Part shown: in pieces, positions 29,491 to 37,905 of the stretch
Position numbering within the stretch: the stretch's first letter is position 1
Layout of the letters: the number at the start of each line of letters is the position of its first letter
Assembly: GCF_024385525.1 (NCBI RefSeq)
Contig: NZ_JANFLU010000005.1
Location: 1-64,000 of the forward strand
Reading direction: 5' to 3'
Length of the DNA stretch: 64,000 nt
From: Arthrobacter sp. zg-Y238
GTDB lineage: Bacteria > Actinomycetota > Actinomycetes > Actinomycetales > Micrococcaceae
The notes under the pieces: model-generated
Databases searched by the model: none
What the model was told of the DNA's origin: nothing
The model's input: the letters and a program-made list of their open reading frames with translations, nothing else
Made by a program: the position numbers and the translations under genes

Positions 29491-29832
29491 ATGGGATTCC
29501 TTCTGGGACTCGCGTTGAGCCTGGCCACGATTTTCCAGGGCTGGCGGGCGTACACGGGCCGGTGGCGTACCTGGATCGGCTACCCAGGGCTCTTACCCCG
29601 CCTCCGCGCCTACCCCATGCTCGGAATGCTCTACGGGGGAATCGGCCTGCTGGCGGGCACTGTCCTGGTGGAAGCAGACACCGATTCCCTGCCGCGGCCG
29701 GTCCTGGCTGTGTTGATGATGATCTTCCTTGCCGGCATCTGGACGTTGCTGATCAGCGTTGTCTGGCTGCCCCGGTTCATGGTGCCACGCTGGGTGGAAG
29801 CCGCCGAACGGGCGAACGGACTTCGGCCATGA
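29491..29832 (+). CDS. Small membrane protein, distant paralogue of those at 37.1 and 39.8 kb
   Basis: 113 aa; I do not recognise a named family. About three hydrophobic stretches: residues 1-14, 43-62 (YPMLGMLYGGIGLLAGTVLV) and 72-95. The end WLPRFMVPRWVEAAER matches the pattern W-[ML]-P-x-F-x-x-P-x-W seen in the two membrane proteins at 37059 and 39765. The ATG at 29491 is preceded by GAGAAGG about 11 nt away; an upstream ATG at 29461 would add 10 polar residues. It interrupts the t6A gene cluster and carries its own palindrome-associated promoter, so it is probably regulated apart from its neighbours. Possibly an immunity or envelope-stress protein; not shown. Confidence 0.7.
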   Translation: MGFLLGLALSLATIFQGWRAYTGRWRTWIGYPGLLPRLRAYPMLGMLYGGIGLLAGTVLVEADTDSLPRPVLAVLMMIFLAGIWTLLISVVWLPRFMVPRWVEAAERANGLRP

Positions 29833-30040
29833 TTGACACCGGATGCTGCAACCGCCTGTTCCGGCCGGCTGGGAAAACACCGGAGGGACGGTGCGGCAGC
29901 ACCCGCGGCGAATCGGGTCCGGTTCTTTCGGCGTGGCCGGCGGGTGCCATGTAGCGCACCCTCGTGGCAGCCCTGGCGGGCGTGACGGCTGCGGTTCCCA
30001 CCTGGCCGGCAGCAGAAAACAGGTAAGCCGGGCAGCGCCG

Positions 30041-30046
30041 TAGAAT
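30041..30046 (+). promoter_or_regulatory. -10 box of tsaB (leaderless type)
   Basis: TAGAAT, close to the consensus TATAAT, ends 7 nt before the tsaB GTG at 30054, so transcription should begin at or one base from the start codon. No Shine-Dalgarno is present. The 220 bp before it (29833-30053) hold no convincing gene. Confidence 0.55.
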
Positions 30047-30053
30047 AGGAACC

Positions 30054-30722
30054 GTGCTGATTCTCTCCATTGATACCTCCGCCATCGCCAGTGCGGCACT
30101 GCTCAGCGGGGAGGGAGAGATCCTGGCGTCGTTCGCCACCGAAGACACCCGCTCCCACGCCGAAGTCCTCGCCCCAGGCATCGCCGGCCTGCTGGCCGAA
30201 GCCGGGATGGCCGGGCAGGACCTGGATGCAGTGGTCGTAGGGGTAGGTCCCGGCCCCTTCACGGGCCTGCGCGCCGGAATCGCCACCGCCCGAACCCTCG
30301 CCTTCGCCTGGGACAAGCCGCTGCACGGGGTGATGAGCCTGGACGCGATTGCCGTGGACGCCGCCCTGGATGCCTGGCGCCTGGGCATTGACGAGTTCGC
30401 CGTCGCCACCGATGCCCGGCGCAAAGAGGTCTACTGGGCGGCTTACCGCAGTACCGGCGGCACGCCGGAACTGCTGGACGGGCCGCACGTGACCGCCCCC
30501 GGCGAGGTTCCCGCGCTCCCCGTGTACGGAGCAGGAGCCGGCCTGTACCCGGACACCCTGCACGCCGTGGAGGGTTTCGCCGACGCGCAGCCCACCGCCG
30601 CCGCACTGGGACGCACCGCCGTCGTCCGTTTGGTCCGCGGGCTGCCGCTGCTGCCCAGCACCCCGCTCTACCTGCGCGAATCCGACGCCAAGGTCCCCGG
30701 CCCGCGGAAGCGCGCACTGTGA
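30054..30722 (+). CDS. tsaB: tRNA threonylcarbamoyladenosine biosynthesis protein TsaB
   Basis: ASKHA-fold partner and scaffold of TsaD in t6A synthesis, 222 aa. N-terminal LSIDTSAIASAALL strand, GVGPGPFTGLRAGIATARTLAFA (characteristic TsaB segment, about residues 63-85) and DARRKEVYWA are visible. It lacks the TsaD metal site, as expected. GTG start with a TAGAAT hexamer 7 nt upstream. Stop overlaps the rimI GTG as GTGA; rimI and tsaD follow in the same coupled manner. Confidence 0.95.
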   Translation: MLILSIDTSAIASAALLSGEGEILASFATEDTRSHAEVLAPGIAGLLAEAGMAGQDLDAVVVGVGPGPFTGLRAGIATARTLAFAWDKPLHGVMSLDAIAVDAALDAWRLGIDEFAVATDARRKEVYWAAYRSTGGTPELLDGPHVTAPGEVPALPVYGAGAGLYPDTLHAVEGFADAQPTAAALGRTAVVRLVRGLPLLPSTPLYLRESDAKVPGPRKRAL

Positions 30723-31231
30723 CCGGGCCGGTGCGCATCCGGCAGATGGACGTCGGCGACATTCCCGCCGTCGATGCCCTGGAACGCCGCCTGTTTCCCG
30801 TCGACGCGTGGCCGCTGCAGATGTTCCACGACGAGCTGGCCCAGACATCCACCCGCTCCTATTACGTGGCGGTGGACCCGGCCGGAACCGTCATCGGCTA
30901 TGCCGGCCTGATGTGCGTGCTGCCGATCGCGGACGTCCAGACCATCGCCGTCGTGCCCGAAAACGAAGGGGCCGGCATCGGTTCGCGGCTGCTCACCACC
31001 CTGGTGGACGAAGCGAAGCAGCGCGGCGCCGAGGACGTGCTCCTGGAAGTGCGGGACGACAACCCGCGTGCCCAGCGCCTGTACCGCTGGTTCGGCTTCG
31101 AACAGATCCACGTCCGGCCGCGTTATTACCGCGACGGCGCCTCCGCGCTGATCATGCGCCTGTCCCTGGCCGAGTGGTCCGGCGCTCCGACGGTTACCGG
31201 GACTGCTACAGAAACGAAGGACAGTAAATGA
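30719..31231 (+). CDS. rimI: Ribosomal protein S18 alanine N-acetyltransferase RimI
   Basis: GNAT-family enzyme, 170 aa. Seen: [23 protein letters not shown], acetyl-CoA binding run [26 protein letters not shown] (V, Q/R-x-x-G-x-G/A with here E-G-A-G-I-G), and [19 protein letters not shown] near the C-terminus, the standard RimI motif. Position between tsaB and tsaD is the conserved actinobacterial order, and such RimI proteins are thought to acetylate protein N-termini. GTG overlaps the tsaB stop; stop overlaps the tsaD ATG. Confidence 0.93.
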   Translation: MTGPVRIRQMDVGDIPAVDALERRLFPVDAWPLQMFHDELAQTSTRSYYVAVDPAGTVIGYAGLMCVLPIADVQTIAVVPENEGAGIGSRLLTTLVDEAKQRGAEDVLLEVRDDNPRAQRLYRWFGFEQIHVRPRYYRDGASALIMRLSLAEWSGAPTVTGTATETKDSK

Positions 31232-32310
31232 ACCGCACCGACCCACTGGTGCTCGGCATCGAATCCTCCTGCGACGAAACGGGAATCGGAATTGTCCGGG
31301 GGACCGATCTGCTGACCAACACGGTGTCCTCCTCGATGGAGGAACACGTGCGGTTCGGCGGCGTCATCCCCGAGATTGCCTCCCGCGCGCACCTGGACGC
31401 CATGGTCCCGGCACTGCAGGCGGCCCTGGCCGAAGCGGGCGTGACGCTCGCCGACCTCGACGCTATTGCCGTCACGTCCGGCCCGGGCCTGTCCGGGGCA
31501 CTGATGGTGGGGGTCAGCGCCGCGAAGGCCCTGGCCCTGGCCACCGGCAAGCCGCTCTACGCGATCAACCACCTGGTGGCGCACGTGGGGGTGGGTGTGC
31601 TCGACGGCGGCGCCCTGCCGGAAAACCTCGGGGCGCTGCTGGTCTCCGGCGGGCACACCGAGATCCTTCGCGTAACCGACCTCACGAGCGATGTGGAACT
31701 GCTCGGTTCCACCATCGACGACGCCGCGGGCGAGGCTTATGACAAGGTGGCCCGCATCCTCGGGCTGGGCTACCCCGGCGGACCGGCCATTGACCGCCTG
31801 GCGAGGGAAGGCAACCCGAAGGCCATCCGCTTCCCGCGCGGACTGACCCAGCCCAAGTACATGGGCACTGCCGAAGCGCCGGGGCCGCACCGCTACGACT
31901 GGTCCTTCTCCGGGCTCAAGACGGCCGTGGCCCGCTGCGTGGAGCAGTATGAGGCAGCCGGGCAGGACCTTCCGGTGGCCGACATTGCCGCGTCCTTCCA
32001 GGAAGCCGTGGTGGACGTGATTACCGCCAAGGCGGTGCTGGCCTGCACGGAGCACGGTATTACCAACCTGCTCCTGGGCGGGGGAGTGGCGGCCAACTCG
32101 AGGCTGCGCGCCCTGACCGAGGAACGCTGCTCCGCGGCGGGCATCAAACTGCGGGTCCCGCCGATTTCCCTGTGCACCGACAACGGCGCCATGGTCGCCG
32201 CGCTCGGCGCGCAGGTGGTCATGGCGGGCGGCGAACCCTCGGGGATCGGCTTCGGCACGGATCCGTCACTCCCGGTGACCAGCATCCACGTGGCGGCGGC
32301 CGGCGCCTGA
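31228..32310 (+). CDS. tsaD: tRNA N6-adenosine threonylcarbamoyltransferase TsaD
   Basis: Transfers the threonylcarbamoyl group to A37 of tRNA, 360 aa, ASKHA fold. Seen: [15 protein letters not shown] (residues about 8-22), [40 protein letters not shown], metal-site histidines in [52 protein letters not shown] and [17 protein letters not shown] overlaps the rimI stop. The gene is followed by three copies of a 10-bp repeat and then a strong terminator. Confidence 0.97.
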   Translation: MNRTDPLVLGIESSCDETGIGIVRGTDLLTNTVSSSMEEHVRFGGVIPEIASRAHLDAMVPALQAALAEAGVTLADLDAIAVTSGPGLSGALMVGVSAAKALALATGKPLYAINHLVAHVGVGVLDGGALPENLGALLVSGGHTEILRVTDLTSDVELLGSTIDDAAGEAYDKVARILGLGYPGGPAIDRLAREGNPKAIRFPRGLTQPKYMGTAEAPGPHRYDWSFSGLKTAVARCVEQYEAAGQDLPVADIAASFQEAVVDVITAKAVLACTEHGITNLLLGGGVAANSRLRALTEERCSAAGIKLRVPPISLCTDNGAMVAALGAQVVMAGGEPSGIGFGTDPSLPVTSIHVAAAGA

Positions 32311-32354
32311 TCGGCGGGTCCGGCGCCTGACGACGCATCCGGCGCCTGACGACG
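32301..32354 (+). repeat. Short tandem repeat after tsaD
   Basis: CGGCGCCTGA occurs at 32301-32310, 32321-32330 and 32340-32349 (periods 20 and 19). The first copy includes the tsaD stop codon, so the repeat looks like a local duplication of the gene end. The last two copies also share the following CGACG. Confidence 0.6.
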
Positions 32355-32355
32355 G

Positions 32356-32389
32356 AAAGGGCCCCGGCGGAATACCGCCGGGGCCCTTT
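32356..32389. terminator. Bidirectional terminator between tsaD and the carboxylate-amine ligase gene
   Basis: Perfect 15-bp stem (32356-32370 with 32375-32389), tetraloop AATA, with AAA at one base and TTT at the other, so it can terminate both convergent transcripts. Confidence 0.9.
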
Positions 32390-32408
32390 CGTACGCAGGA
32401 AACGGTGT

Positions 32409-33554
32409 TTAGGCGCCGCGCAGCCGGCGGATACCGTCGAAGACGACGGCGCGCAGGTCGCCGTCGTTCTCTTCCGCTACCCGCCGCTGCTGCTGGTACC
32501 CGGCACCGCGCTCGATGATGGTCCGGACGTCGGCCAGTTCGGCGCTGCAGCCCAGTTCGGCGGCGATCGGTGCCAGCCGGGGCAGGACGTCCTCGAGCAG
32601 GTGGTCGGTGACCAGCTTTTCGTTGCCCTCGGCATCGAGGATCACGATGGCTTCCAGGCCGTACCTTGCCGCACGCCACTTGTTTTCCTGGACGTGCCAG
32701 GGCGGCATGGTGGGGATGGTGCCGCCGGCGTCGATGATCGAGGAGAACTCGTGCACCAGGCACTGCGTGAGTGCGGCGATGGCCCCCACGTCCTGGATGT
32801 CCGCCAACCCGTCGCAGACGCGCATCTCGATGGTGCCCAGCCCCGGAACGGGCCGGATGTCCCACCGGATTTCACTGATCGAGTCGATGACACCGGTGGT
32901 GAACATGTCCTGGACGTAGGACTCGTACTCGGCCCAGGAGCCGAACTGGAACGGCAGGCCCGCGGTGGGCAGCTGCTGGAACATCAGGGCGCGCTGGGAG
33001 GCGTAGCCGGTGTCTTCCCCGGACCAGAACGGGGAGGAGGCGGACAGGGCCTGGAAATGCGGGAAGTAGTTCACCAGCCCGTCCAGCACGGGCAGCACCT
33101 TGTCCCGGCTGTCCAGTCCCACATGGACGTGTACCCCGTAAATGAGCATCTGCTGGCCCCACCACTGGGTCCGGTCAATGAGTTTGGCGTAGCGTTCCTT
33201 GTCCGTGACCGGCTGCGAACGCGGTGTGCTGAACGGGTGGGAACCTGCGCAGAACAGTTCGACGCCCATCGGGTCGGTCACCCGCCGGACCGCAGCGAGT
33301 GAACGGGCAAGATCCGCCTTGGCCTCCGCGACGGTGCCGCAGATCCCGGTCACGAGTTCAACGGTGTTTTCCAGCAGTTCCTGCTTGATGTGCGGATGTT
33401 CGTCATCTTCATGCAGGGCGGGGTCATTGACGTTCACGCCGCGCAGCACCTCATCCGCCACGGAGACCAGGTCTCCCGTAGTGCCGTCCACAAGGGCCAG
33501 CTCCCACTCGACTCCCAATGTTGACTGGGCCGACTTGGCGAACTCGATTTCCAA
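32409..33554 (-). CDS. Glutamate--cysteine ligase-like carboxylate-amine ligase (YbdK family)
   Basis: GCS2-family ATP-dependent ligase, 381 aa. N-terminal IEFAKSAQSTLGVEWELALVD holds the metal-binding Glu residues; further landmarks are KQELLENTVELVTG, GSHPFSTP, YGVHVHVGL and EIRWDIRPVPGLGTIEMRVCD. YbdK of E. coli has weak gamma-glutamylcysteine synthetase activity; the physiological product in actinobacteria is not certain. I choose the TTG at 33554 because GGAGA lies just upstream and homologues begin MEI-F-KS; a GTG at 33581 would add nine residues. Divergent from the shikimate-dehydrogenase-like gene. Confidence 0.88.
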   Translation of the reverse strand: MEIEFAKSAQSTLGVEWELALVDGTTGDLVSVADEVLRGVNVNDPALHEDDEHPHIKQELLENTVELVTGICGTVAEAKADLARSLAAVRRVTDPMGVELFCAGSHPFSTPRSQPVTDKERYAKLIDRTQWWGQQMLIYGVHVHVGLDSRDKVLPVLDGLVNYFPHFQALSASSPFWSGEDTGYASQRALMFQQLPTAGLPFQFGSWAEYESYVQDMFTTGVIDSISEIRWDIRPVPGLGTIEMRVCDGLADIQDVGAIAALTQCLVHEFSSIIDAGGTIPTMPPWHVQENKWRAARYGLEAIVILDAEGNEKLVTDHLLEDVLPRLAPIAAELGCSAELADVRTIIERGAGYQQQRRVAEENDGDLRAVVFDGIRRLRGA

Positions 33555-33702
33555 ACTGTCTCCTGCTTTATGCGTTACCACTGAAGTACTCGGACCCGCA
33601 TCTTTGCGTTGAGAACCGTACCAATCCTATAGCCGCGCGACGCCTGCTCCGGGCCTCGGCCCCGAACACGCCGGGAAATCGAACGCAGCGGGCAGCCGCA
33701 GA

Positions 33703-33708
33703 CATAAT
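33703..33708 (+). promoter_or_regulatory. -10 box of the shikimate-dehydrogenase-like gene (leaderless type)
   Basis: CATAAT (one mismatch to TATAAT) ends 6 nt before the ATG at 33715. A GGGGGA run lies between but touches the start codon too closely to act as a normal Shine-Dalgarno. Confidence 0.5.
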
Positions 33709-33714
33709 GGGGGA

Positions 33715-34527
33715 ATGCCGATCCTGAACAAAGACATGACCCTGTGCATTTCCCTGGCCGCGCGGCCAAGCAACATCGGTACGCGTTTCCACAACTACCT
33801 GTATGACCAGCTGGGCCTGAACTACGTGTACAAGGCTTTCGCCCCCGCAGACCTGGCACAGGCCATTGCCGGGGTGCGCGGCCTGCCGATCCGCGGCTGC
33901 GCCGTGTCCATGCCGTACAAGGAAGATGTGATTGCGCTCGTGGACCGGATGGATCCGTCAGCGAAGGCCATCGAATCGGTGAACACGATAGTCAACGACG
34001 ACGGCGTGCTCACCGCCTACAACACCGATTACCTGGCCATCGCCCGGCTGCTGCGGGACCACCGGGTGCCGGCCACGCACTCGGTGCTGCTGCGCGGATC
34101 CGGCGGCATGGCCAAGGCGGTGGCCGCAGCCCTGCGGGACGCGGGGTTCTCCGATGTCACGGTGGTTGCCCGCAACGAGGCCACCGGCCGTGCGCTTGCC
34201 GACCTTTACGACTTCGCCTGGCAGGCGGAGCCCGGCACGTCCACGGCGGACCTGCTCATCAACGTCACCCCGCTGGGCATGTCCGGGCAGGACGAGGACG
34301 TGCAGTCCTTCGGCGACGACGCCGTGGCCGCCGCCCGGGTGGTGTTCGACGTCGTCGCGCTGCCTGCGGAAACCCCGCTGATCGCTGCCGCCCGCGCTGC
34401 CGGGAAACCGGTGATCACCGGAGCGGAAGTCATTGCCATCCAGGCCGAGGAACAGTTCGTGCTCTACACGGGGGTGCGCCCGACGCCGGAGCAGGTGCGC
34501 GAAGCCAGCGAGTTCTCCCGTTCCTGA
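33715..34527 (+). CDS. Shikimate 5-dehydrogenase-like protein
   Basis: AroE-fold protein, 270 aa. The catalytic Lys69 (SMPYKEDV) and Asp105 (AYNTDYLA) and the Rossmann loop RGSGGMAKAVAAALRDAG are present. The N-terminal shikimate-carboxylate motif usually read as S-x-S-P is replaced by ARPSNIGTRFHN, which places it in the shikimate-dehydrogenase-like group rather than housekeeping AroE. It may act on quinate-like or other substrates. Isolated gene, divergent from the ligase gene and convergent with the methyltransferase gene. Confidence 0.8.
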   Translation: MPILNKDMTLCISLAARPSNIGTRFHNYLYDQLGLNYVYKAFAPADLAQAIAGVRGLPIRGCAVSMPYKEDVIALVDRMDPSAKAIESVNTIVNDDGVLTAYNTDYLAIARLLRDHRVPATHSVLLRGSGGMAKAVAAALRDAGFSDVTVVARNEATGRALADLYDFAWQAEPGTSTADLLINVTPLGMSGQDEDVQSFGDDAVAAARVVFDVVALPAETPLIAAARAAGKPVITGAEVIAIQAEEQFVLYTGVRPTPEQVREASEFSRS

Positions 34528-34557
34528 CCCGTTTTGCCGAGCCGGCGCCCGCACCGC

Positions 34558-35775
34558 CTACGCGGAGGGAACCGGTTCCACCACCAGGGCCACGCGGTCC
34601 TCGCCGATCCGGGTGAGGACCAGTGTCGCTTTGTTCGGACCTTTGCCGGAGCCCGTGAGCAGGGCCTTGCGCAGCTCCTCCGGCGTCACTGACATTCCCC
34701 GCTTCTTGATGTCCAGCACGCCGATCCGGTTTTCCCGGACCCAGGCCTTCAACGCCTTCACGTTGTACGGGCGGACTTCGAGGATGCGGTAGGCCCGGGC
34801 AAACGGGGTATCGCGCAGTTCAGGGGCGCAGATGTAGGCAATATGCGGATCCAGGAGATGCCCGTCCAGGGTGGCCGCGACGTCGGCCACCAGTCCGGCC
34901 CGGATCACCGCGCCGTCGGGCTCGTACAGGTAGCCCTCGGCGGGGCCGGTTCCCACGTCCTGGGCGGCGGCGTCGTAGTCCACCGGGGAGGTCAGCTCGG
35001 CTGCGCCGCCGGAACCGATCACCAGGGCGGCACGCCGGACGCCCTCGCGGCGCAGCGCGTTGAACCACAGGGTCGCCTCGGTGACGTCGCCGTCCACGGA
35101 CACCCACTGCGCCTCGCAGCCGGCAGGCACTGCTTCGTGCGGGATGCCGGGACCCATCTTCACGCCGACGGGGAGGCCGGAATCCGCCAGGGACTCCACA
35201 AAGGACAGGGGAGGGGAGAAGGCCTCCGGGTCGAAAATGCGGGTGGTGCCCGACGTCGACGTGGTCCTGCGCGCCGGATCCAGCCACACGCCGTCGAACC
35301 CGGTCAGGTCGAATTCCTCGGCTCGGCCCTGGACCACCGTTGCTTCCGGCCAGGGCATGAGGTTGATGGTGGCTGCCGCAGCGGTGATCTCATCCAGTTC
35401 GACGGCGGTCACCTGCCGGTCCAGGGTGGCCAGGGCGAGGGAATCGGCACCGATTCCGCAGCCGAGGTCCGCCACCTTCTGCAGTCCGGCCTCCTGATAG
35501 CGGCGGGCGTGCAGGGCGGCCACGTTCAGCCGGGTGGCCTGCTCCAGGCCGGGCTGCGTGAAGACCATGTGTTCGGCGAACGGGCCGAACTTCGCCCGGG
35601 CCTTCATCCGCAGCTTCGCCTGGGTCAGCACAGCGGCCACCAGCTCCGGGGAATGCCCGGCCTTGCGCAGATCCGTGTTCAGCTTCAGGGACTCGGATTC
35701 GAGATACGGGGGAAGCGAGTTCAGCAGCTGCCATCCCTCGGGGGTCAGAACATGGGCAAGGGAAGTATCGGGCAT
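34558..35775 (-). CDS. Class I SAM-dependent methyltransferase with THUMP-like C-terminal domain
   Basis: 405 aa. SAM-binding motif I is VADLGCGIGADSLALA (about residues 98-113), followed by VTAVELDEI and the acidic WLDPARRT that resembles a motif IV. The C-terminal third (RPYNVKALKAWVRENRIGVLDIKKRGMSVTPEELRK) matches the THUMP-like domain found in actinobacterial methyltransferases, suggesting an RNA substrate. The ATG at 35775 with GGAGGG immediately upstream is chosen; the open frame to 36351 runs antisense through the aminotransferase gene and is not coding. Exact target unknown. Confidence 0.85.
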   Translation of the reverse strand: MPDTSLAHVLTPEGWQLLNSLPPYLESESLKLNTDLRKAGHSPELVAAVLTQAKLRMKARAKFGPFAEHMVFTQPGLEQATRLNVAALHARRYQEAGLQKVADLGCGIGADSLALATLDRQVTAVELDEITAAAATINLMPWPEATVVQGRAEEFDLTGFDGVWLDPARRTTSTSGTTRIFDPEAFSPPLSFVESLADSGLPVGVKMGPGIPHEAVPAGCEAQWVSVDGDVTEATLWFNALRREGVRRAALVIGSGGAAELTSPVDYDAAAQDVGTGPAEGYLYEPDGAVIRAGLVADVAATLDGHLLDPHIAYICAPELRDTPFARAYRILEVRPYNVKALKAWVRENRIGVLDIKKRGMSVTPEELRKALLTGSGKGPNKATLVLTRIGEDRVALVVEPVPSA

Positions 35776-35829
35776 GCCCTCCAGCCTAGTTGTTCTGCCC
35801 GCGGGCACGTTAGCTGTAGGTTGGGCGGC

Positions 35830-37005
35830 ATGACGAAGATCGCCGCCGAGCCGCTGGCTGCACTGCGGGCACGCACCAGCTACAAATGGCAGACCTATCC
35901 GGCGGACGTGCTGCCGCTGTTCGTGGCCGAAATGGATTACCCGCTGGCGGAACCGGTGCAGCGGGCCATCATCGACCGGGTGCTGGCCTCGGACACCGGG
36001 TATATCGCCGGGCCTGCGCCGGTGGCGCAGGCCTTCGCGGGGTTTGCCGCCCGGACCTGGGCCTGGGCGGTGGATCCGGATGACGTGCGGAGCACCACGG
36101 ATGTGAGCGTGGCGATTGTGGAATGCCTGCGGCGGGCAGTACCTGTGGCCGGCAGCGTGGTCATCACTCCGCCGGTCTACCCGCCGTTCTTTGAGCTGCC
36201 GCTCGAAGCGGACTCCTCGGTGGTGGAGGTTCCGCTCCTGTTGAACGGTGAGGGCTGGGAACTGGACCTGCCCGGGCTGGAGCGGGCCTTTGCCCGCGGC
36301 GCGGACGCCCTGCTGCTGTGCAATCCGCACAATCCGCTGGGGCTGGTCCACTCGGCCGAGACCCTGCGGGCGCTCGCCGACCTCTCAGCGAAGTACGGCG
36401 TGGCCGTGATCAGCGACGAGATCCATGCCCCCTTGACCTACGCGCCCGGGGAGTTCACCCCGTACCTCACCGTCTCGGAGAACGCGCGGGAGTACGGCCT
36501 CTGCGTCACGGCCGCCAGCAAGGCGTGGAATATTGCCGGTACCAAGTGCGCGGTGATGATCGGCCAAAGCGACCGGACCCGGTTGATGCTGGCGTCCATG
36601 CCCGAGGAAGTCTCCGCCCGCACCAGCATCCTCGGCCTGCATGCCACGGCGGCGGCCTATAACGACGGCGGTGCCTGGCTTGCCGGGGTGATGGAATCCT
36701 TGGCCGCGAACCGGCGCCTGTTGGCTGAGCTTCTGGCGGAGCGGTTGCCCGGCGTGGGGTACCGCCCGCCGTCGGCCGGCTACCTCGCCTGGCTGGATTT
36801 GCGGGCTCTGGGCTGGGGAGACGATCCCGCGGCGGTGGCCCTGGAACAGGCACGGGTGGCGCTGGAGCCGGGGCCGCGGTTCGGGCACCAGGGCGCCGGA
36901 TTTGTCCGGCTGAACTTCGCCTGCTCCCCGGAGGTGCTGGCCGAGGCCGTGGGGCGGCTCGCCGCAGTGGCAGGCCAGGCGGGCCGGCGGAATATATTAG
37001 GCTGA
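35830..37005 (+). CDS. PLP-dependent aminotransferase (PatB/MalY family)
   Basis: 391 aa, fold-type I class II aminotransferase. Seen: SYKWQTYPADVLPLFVAEMDYP (PatB/MalY hallmark), CNPHNPLG, ISDEIHAPLTY and Schiff-base lysine in TAASKAWNIAGTKCA. Members often act as cystathionine beta-lyase or cysteine desulfhydrase, so a role in sulfur amino acid metabolism is likely. Start ATG at 35830 lies 54 bp from the divergent methyltransferase start. The frame is open back to 34843, but that is antisense to the methyltransferase. Confidence 0.9.
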   Translation: MTKIAAEPLAALRARTSYKWQTYPADVLPLFVAEMDYPLAEPVQRAIIDRVLASDTGYIAGPAPVAQAFAGFAARTWAWAVDPDDVRSTTDVSVAIVECLRRAVPVAGSVVITPPVYPPFFELPLEADSSVVEVPLLLNGEGWELDLPGLERAFARGADALLLCNPHNPLGLVHSAETLRALADLSAKYGVAVISDEIHAPLTYAPGEFTPYLTVSENAREYGLCVTAASKAWNIAGTKCAVMIGQSDRTRLMLASMPEEVSARTSILGLHATAAAYNDGGAWLAGVMESLAANRRLLAELLAERLPGVGYRPPSAGYLAWLDLRALGWGDDPAAVALEQARVALEPGPRFGHQGAGFVRLNFACSPEVLAEAVGRLAAVAGQAGRRNILG

Positions 37006-37058
37006 CCCGCGCACGTGTGTCTCCTGGAGTTACAACAAATTGAATGAGTGCTGAATAG

Positions 37059-37448
37059 ATGAACGCCGATACTCTCGTGGCATTGATTCTGATTCCGATG
37101 GGAATCATTCTTATGCTTTGCGGTCTCCTCGTTTACAACGGCAGGTTCCGCCACTATCGGACGGGTCTCAACATTGTGATGTCCGGGGAGCCGGCGCTTG
37201 CCACAACGTACCTTGGTGCGGCTTTTATTCTGATGCCGCTGACGCAGTTCGCCATGGACGGTGGGCTAAACGCGCTGGTGACCATGTTCTTGATCCTTCT
37301 GATGTTCATTGCTGGAATATTGGGGGTCCTGGGCAGTTTCTGGATGCCGCCGTTCCTGCAGCCGCAGTGGATACGAGATGAAAAGAGAGCCGCACGGCGT
37401 CGGCGCATGGAAGAAGCGGCGAGGCAGGCCAGCGGAGGGGGTAGGTAA
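37059..37448 (+). CDS. Small membrane protein A (paralogue of the one at 39.8 kb)
   Basis: 129 aa, family unknown to me. Three predicted membrane spans (about residues 7-25, 48-64, 72-93) then a short segment WMPPFLQPQW and a basic Arg-rich tail (KRAARRRRMEEAARQ). It aligns with the protein at 39765 over most of its length: shared G-x-P-x-L-A-x-T-YLGA and WMP-x-F-x-QP-x-W. No clear SD or promoter is visible in the 53 bp after the aminotransferase gene. Several codons are AT-rich compared with neighbours (ATT, CTT, TTT), consistent with a foreign or fast-evolving gene. Confidence 0.75.
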   Translation: MNADTLVALILIPMGIILMLCGLLVYNGRFRHYRTGLNIVMSGEPALATTYLGAAFILMPLTQFAMDGGLNALVTMFLILLMFIAGILGVLGSFWMPPFLQPQWIRDEKRAARRRRMEEAARQASGGGR

Positions 37449-37459
37449 CCGGCGGGGGG

Positions 37460-37762
37460 CTATGCAGCCGGGGCGAGGACGCTTAACTGGCGGGGTGCAA
37501 ACGTTCCCTGGATCAGCCCGCCGGTCAGCACGGGCAGGTGCCCGGTTTCCGAACTGTGCGACAGTGCCGCCAGTGCCCCGTCGGTTGCGGACGCTTTCTG
37601 AAGGTCCAAAACCACGAACAGGCCGGGAAGGGCAGCGTTGGCACGTCTGGCCAGCACGTACAGGACCCTGCAGTTCTGCTCGGTGACCCGCCCATGCACC
37701 TCAAGGCATGCCTGACGCGCGTCCAGATCAAGCCGGACAGCTACGCGCAGTTTGGACTCCAT
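37460..37762 (-). CDS. STAS-like small protein
   Basis: 100 aa. Alternating strand/helix pattern LRVAVRLDLDARQACLEVHGRVTEQN...GLFVVLDLQKA resembles the STAS fold of anti-sigma-factor antagonists, but the usual phosphorylated Ser/Thr after the third strand is not clearly conserved (DLQKASATDG). AAGGA precedes the ATG at 37762 with good spacing. It lies antisense in orientation between the two membrane-protein genes. Could be a regulatory element of the neighbouring locus or an unrelated small protein. Confidence 0.6.
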   Translation of the reverse strand: MESKLRVAVRLDLDARQACLEVHGRVTEQNCRVLYVLARRANAALPGLFVVLDLQKASATDGALAALSHSSETGHLPVLTGGLIQGTFAPRQLSVLAPAA

Positions 37763-37905
37763 CGCAGGTCCTTCCCAAGAGACCGGTGTGTGGGTCTCTC
37801 AACGTAGGAGAACCCTCCGGCAGGGCGCAACGGGGCCGGTCCATATTGGCTGCGTCCCGGGCGCAGTTGGGTCCGCGCTTCTTTTTCCGGCGGAACCCCG
37901 GCCGT

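Noticed and set aside
29833-30053. A gene in the gap before tsaB
   Set aside because: Several short frames cross the gap but none has a start signal or coding-like composition; I see only the tsaB promoter.
34843-35829. N-terminal extension of the aminotransferase frame (would give 720 aa)
   Set aside because: The extension lies antisense to the methyltransferase gene and has no PLP-enzyme features; the family start is at 35830.
35776-36351. N-terminal extension of the methyltransferase frame
   Set aside because: Lies antisense to the aminotransferase; the natural start with GGAGGG is at 35775.
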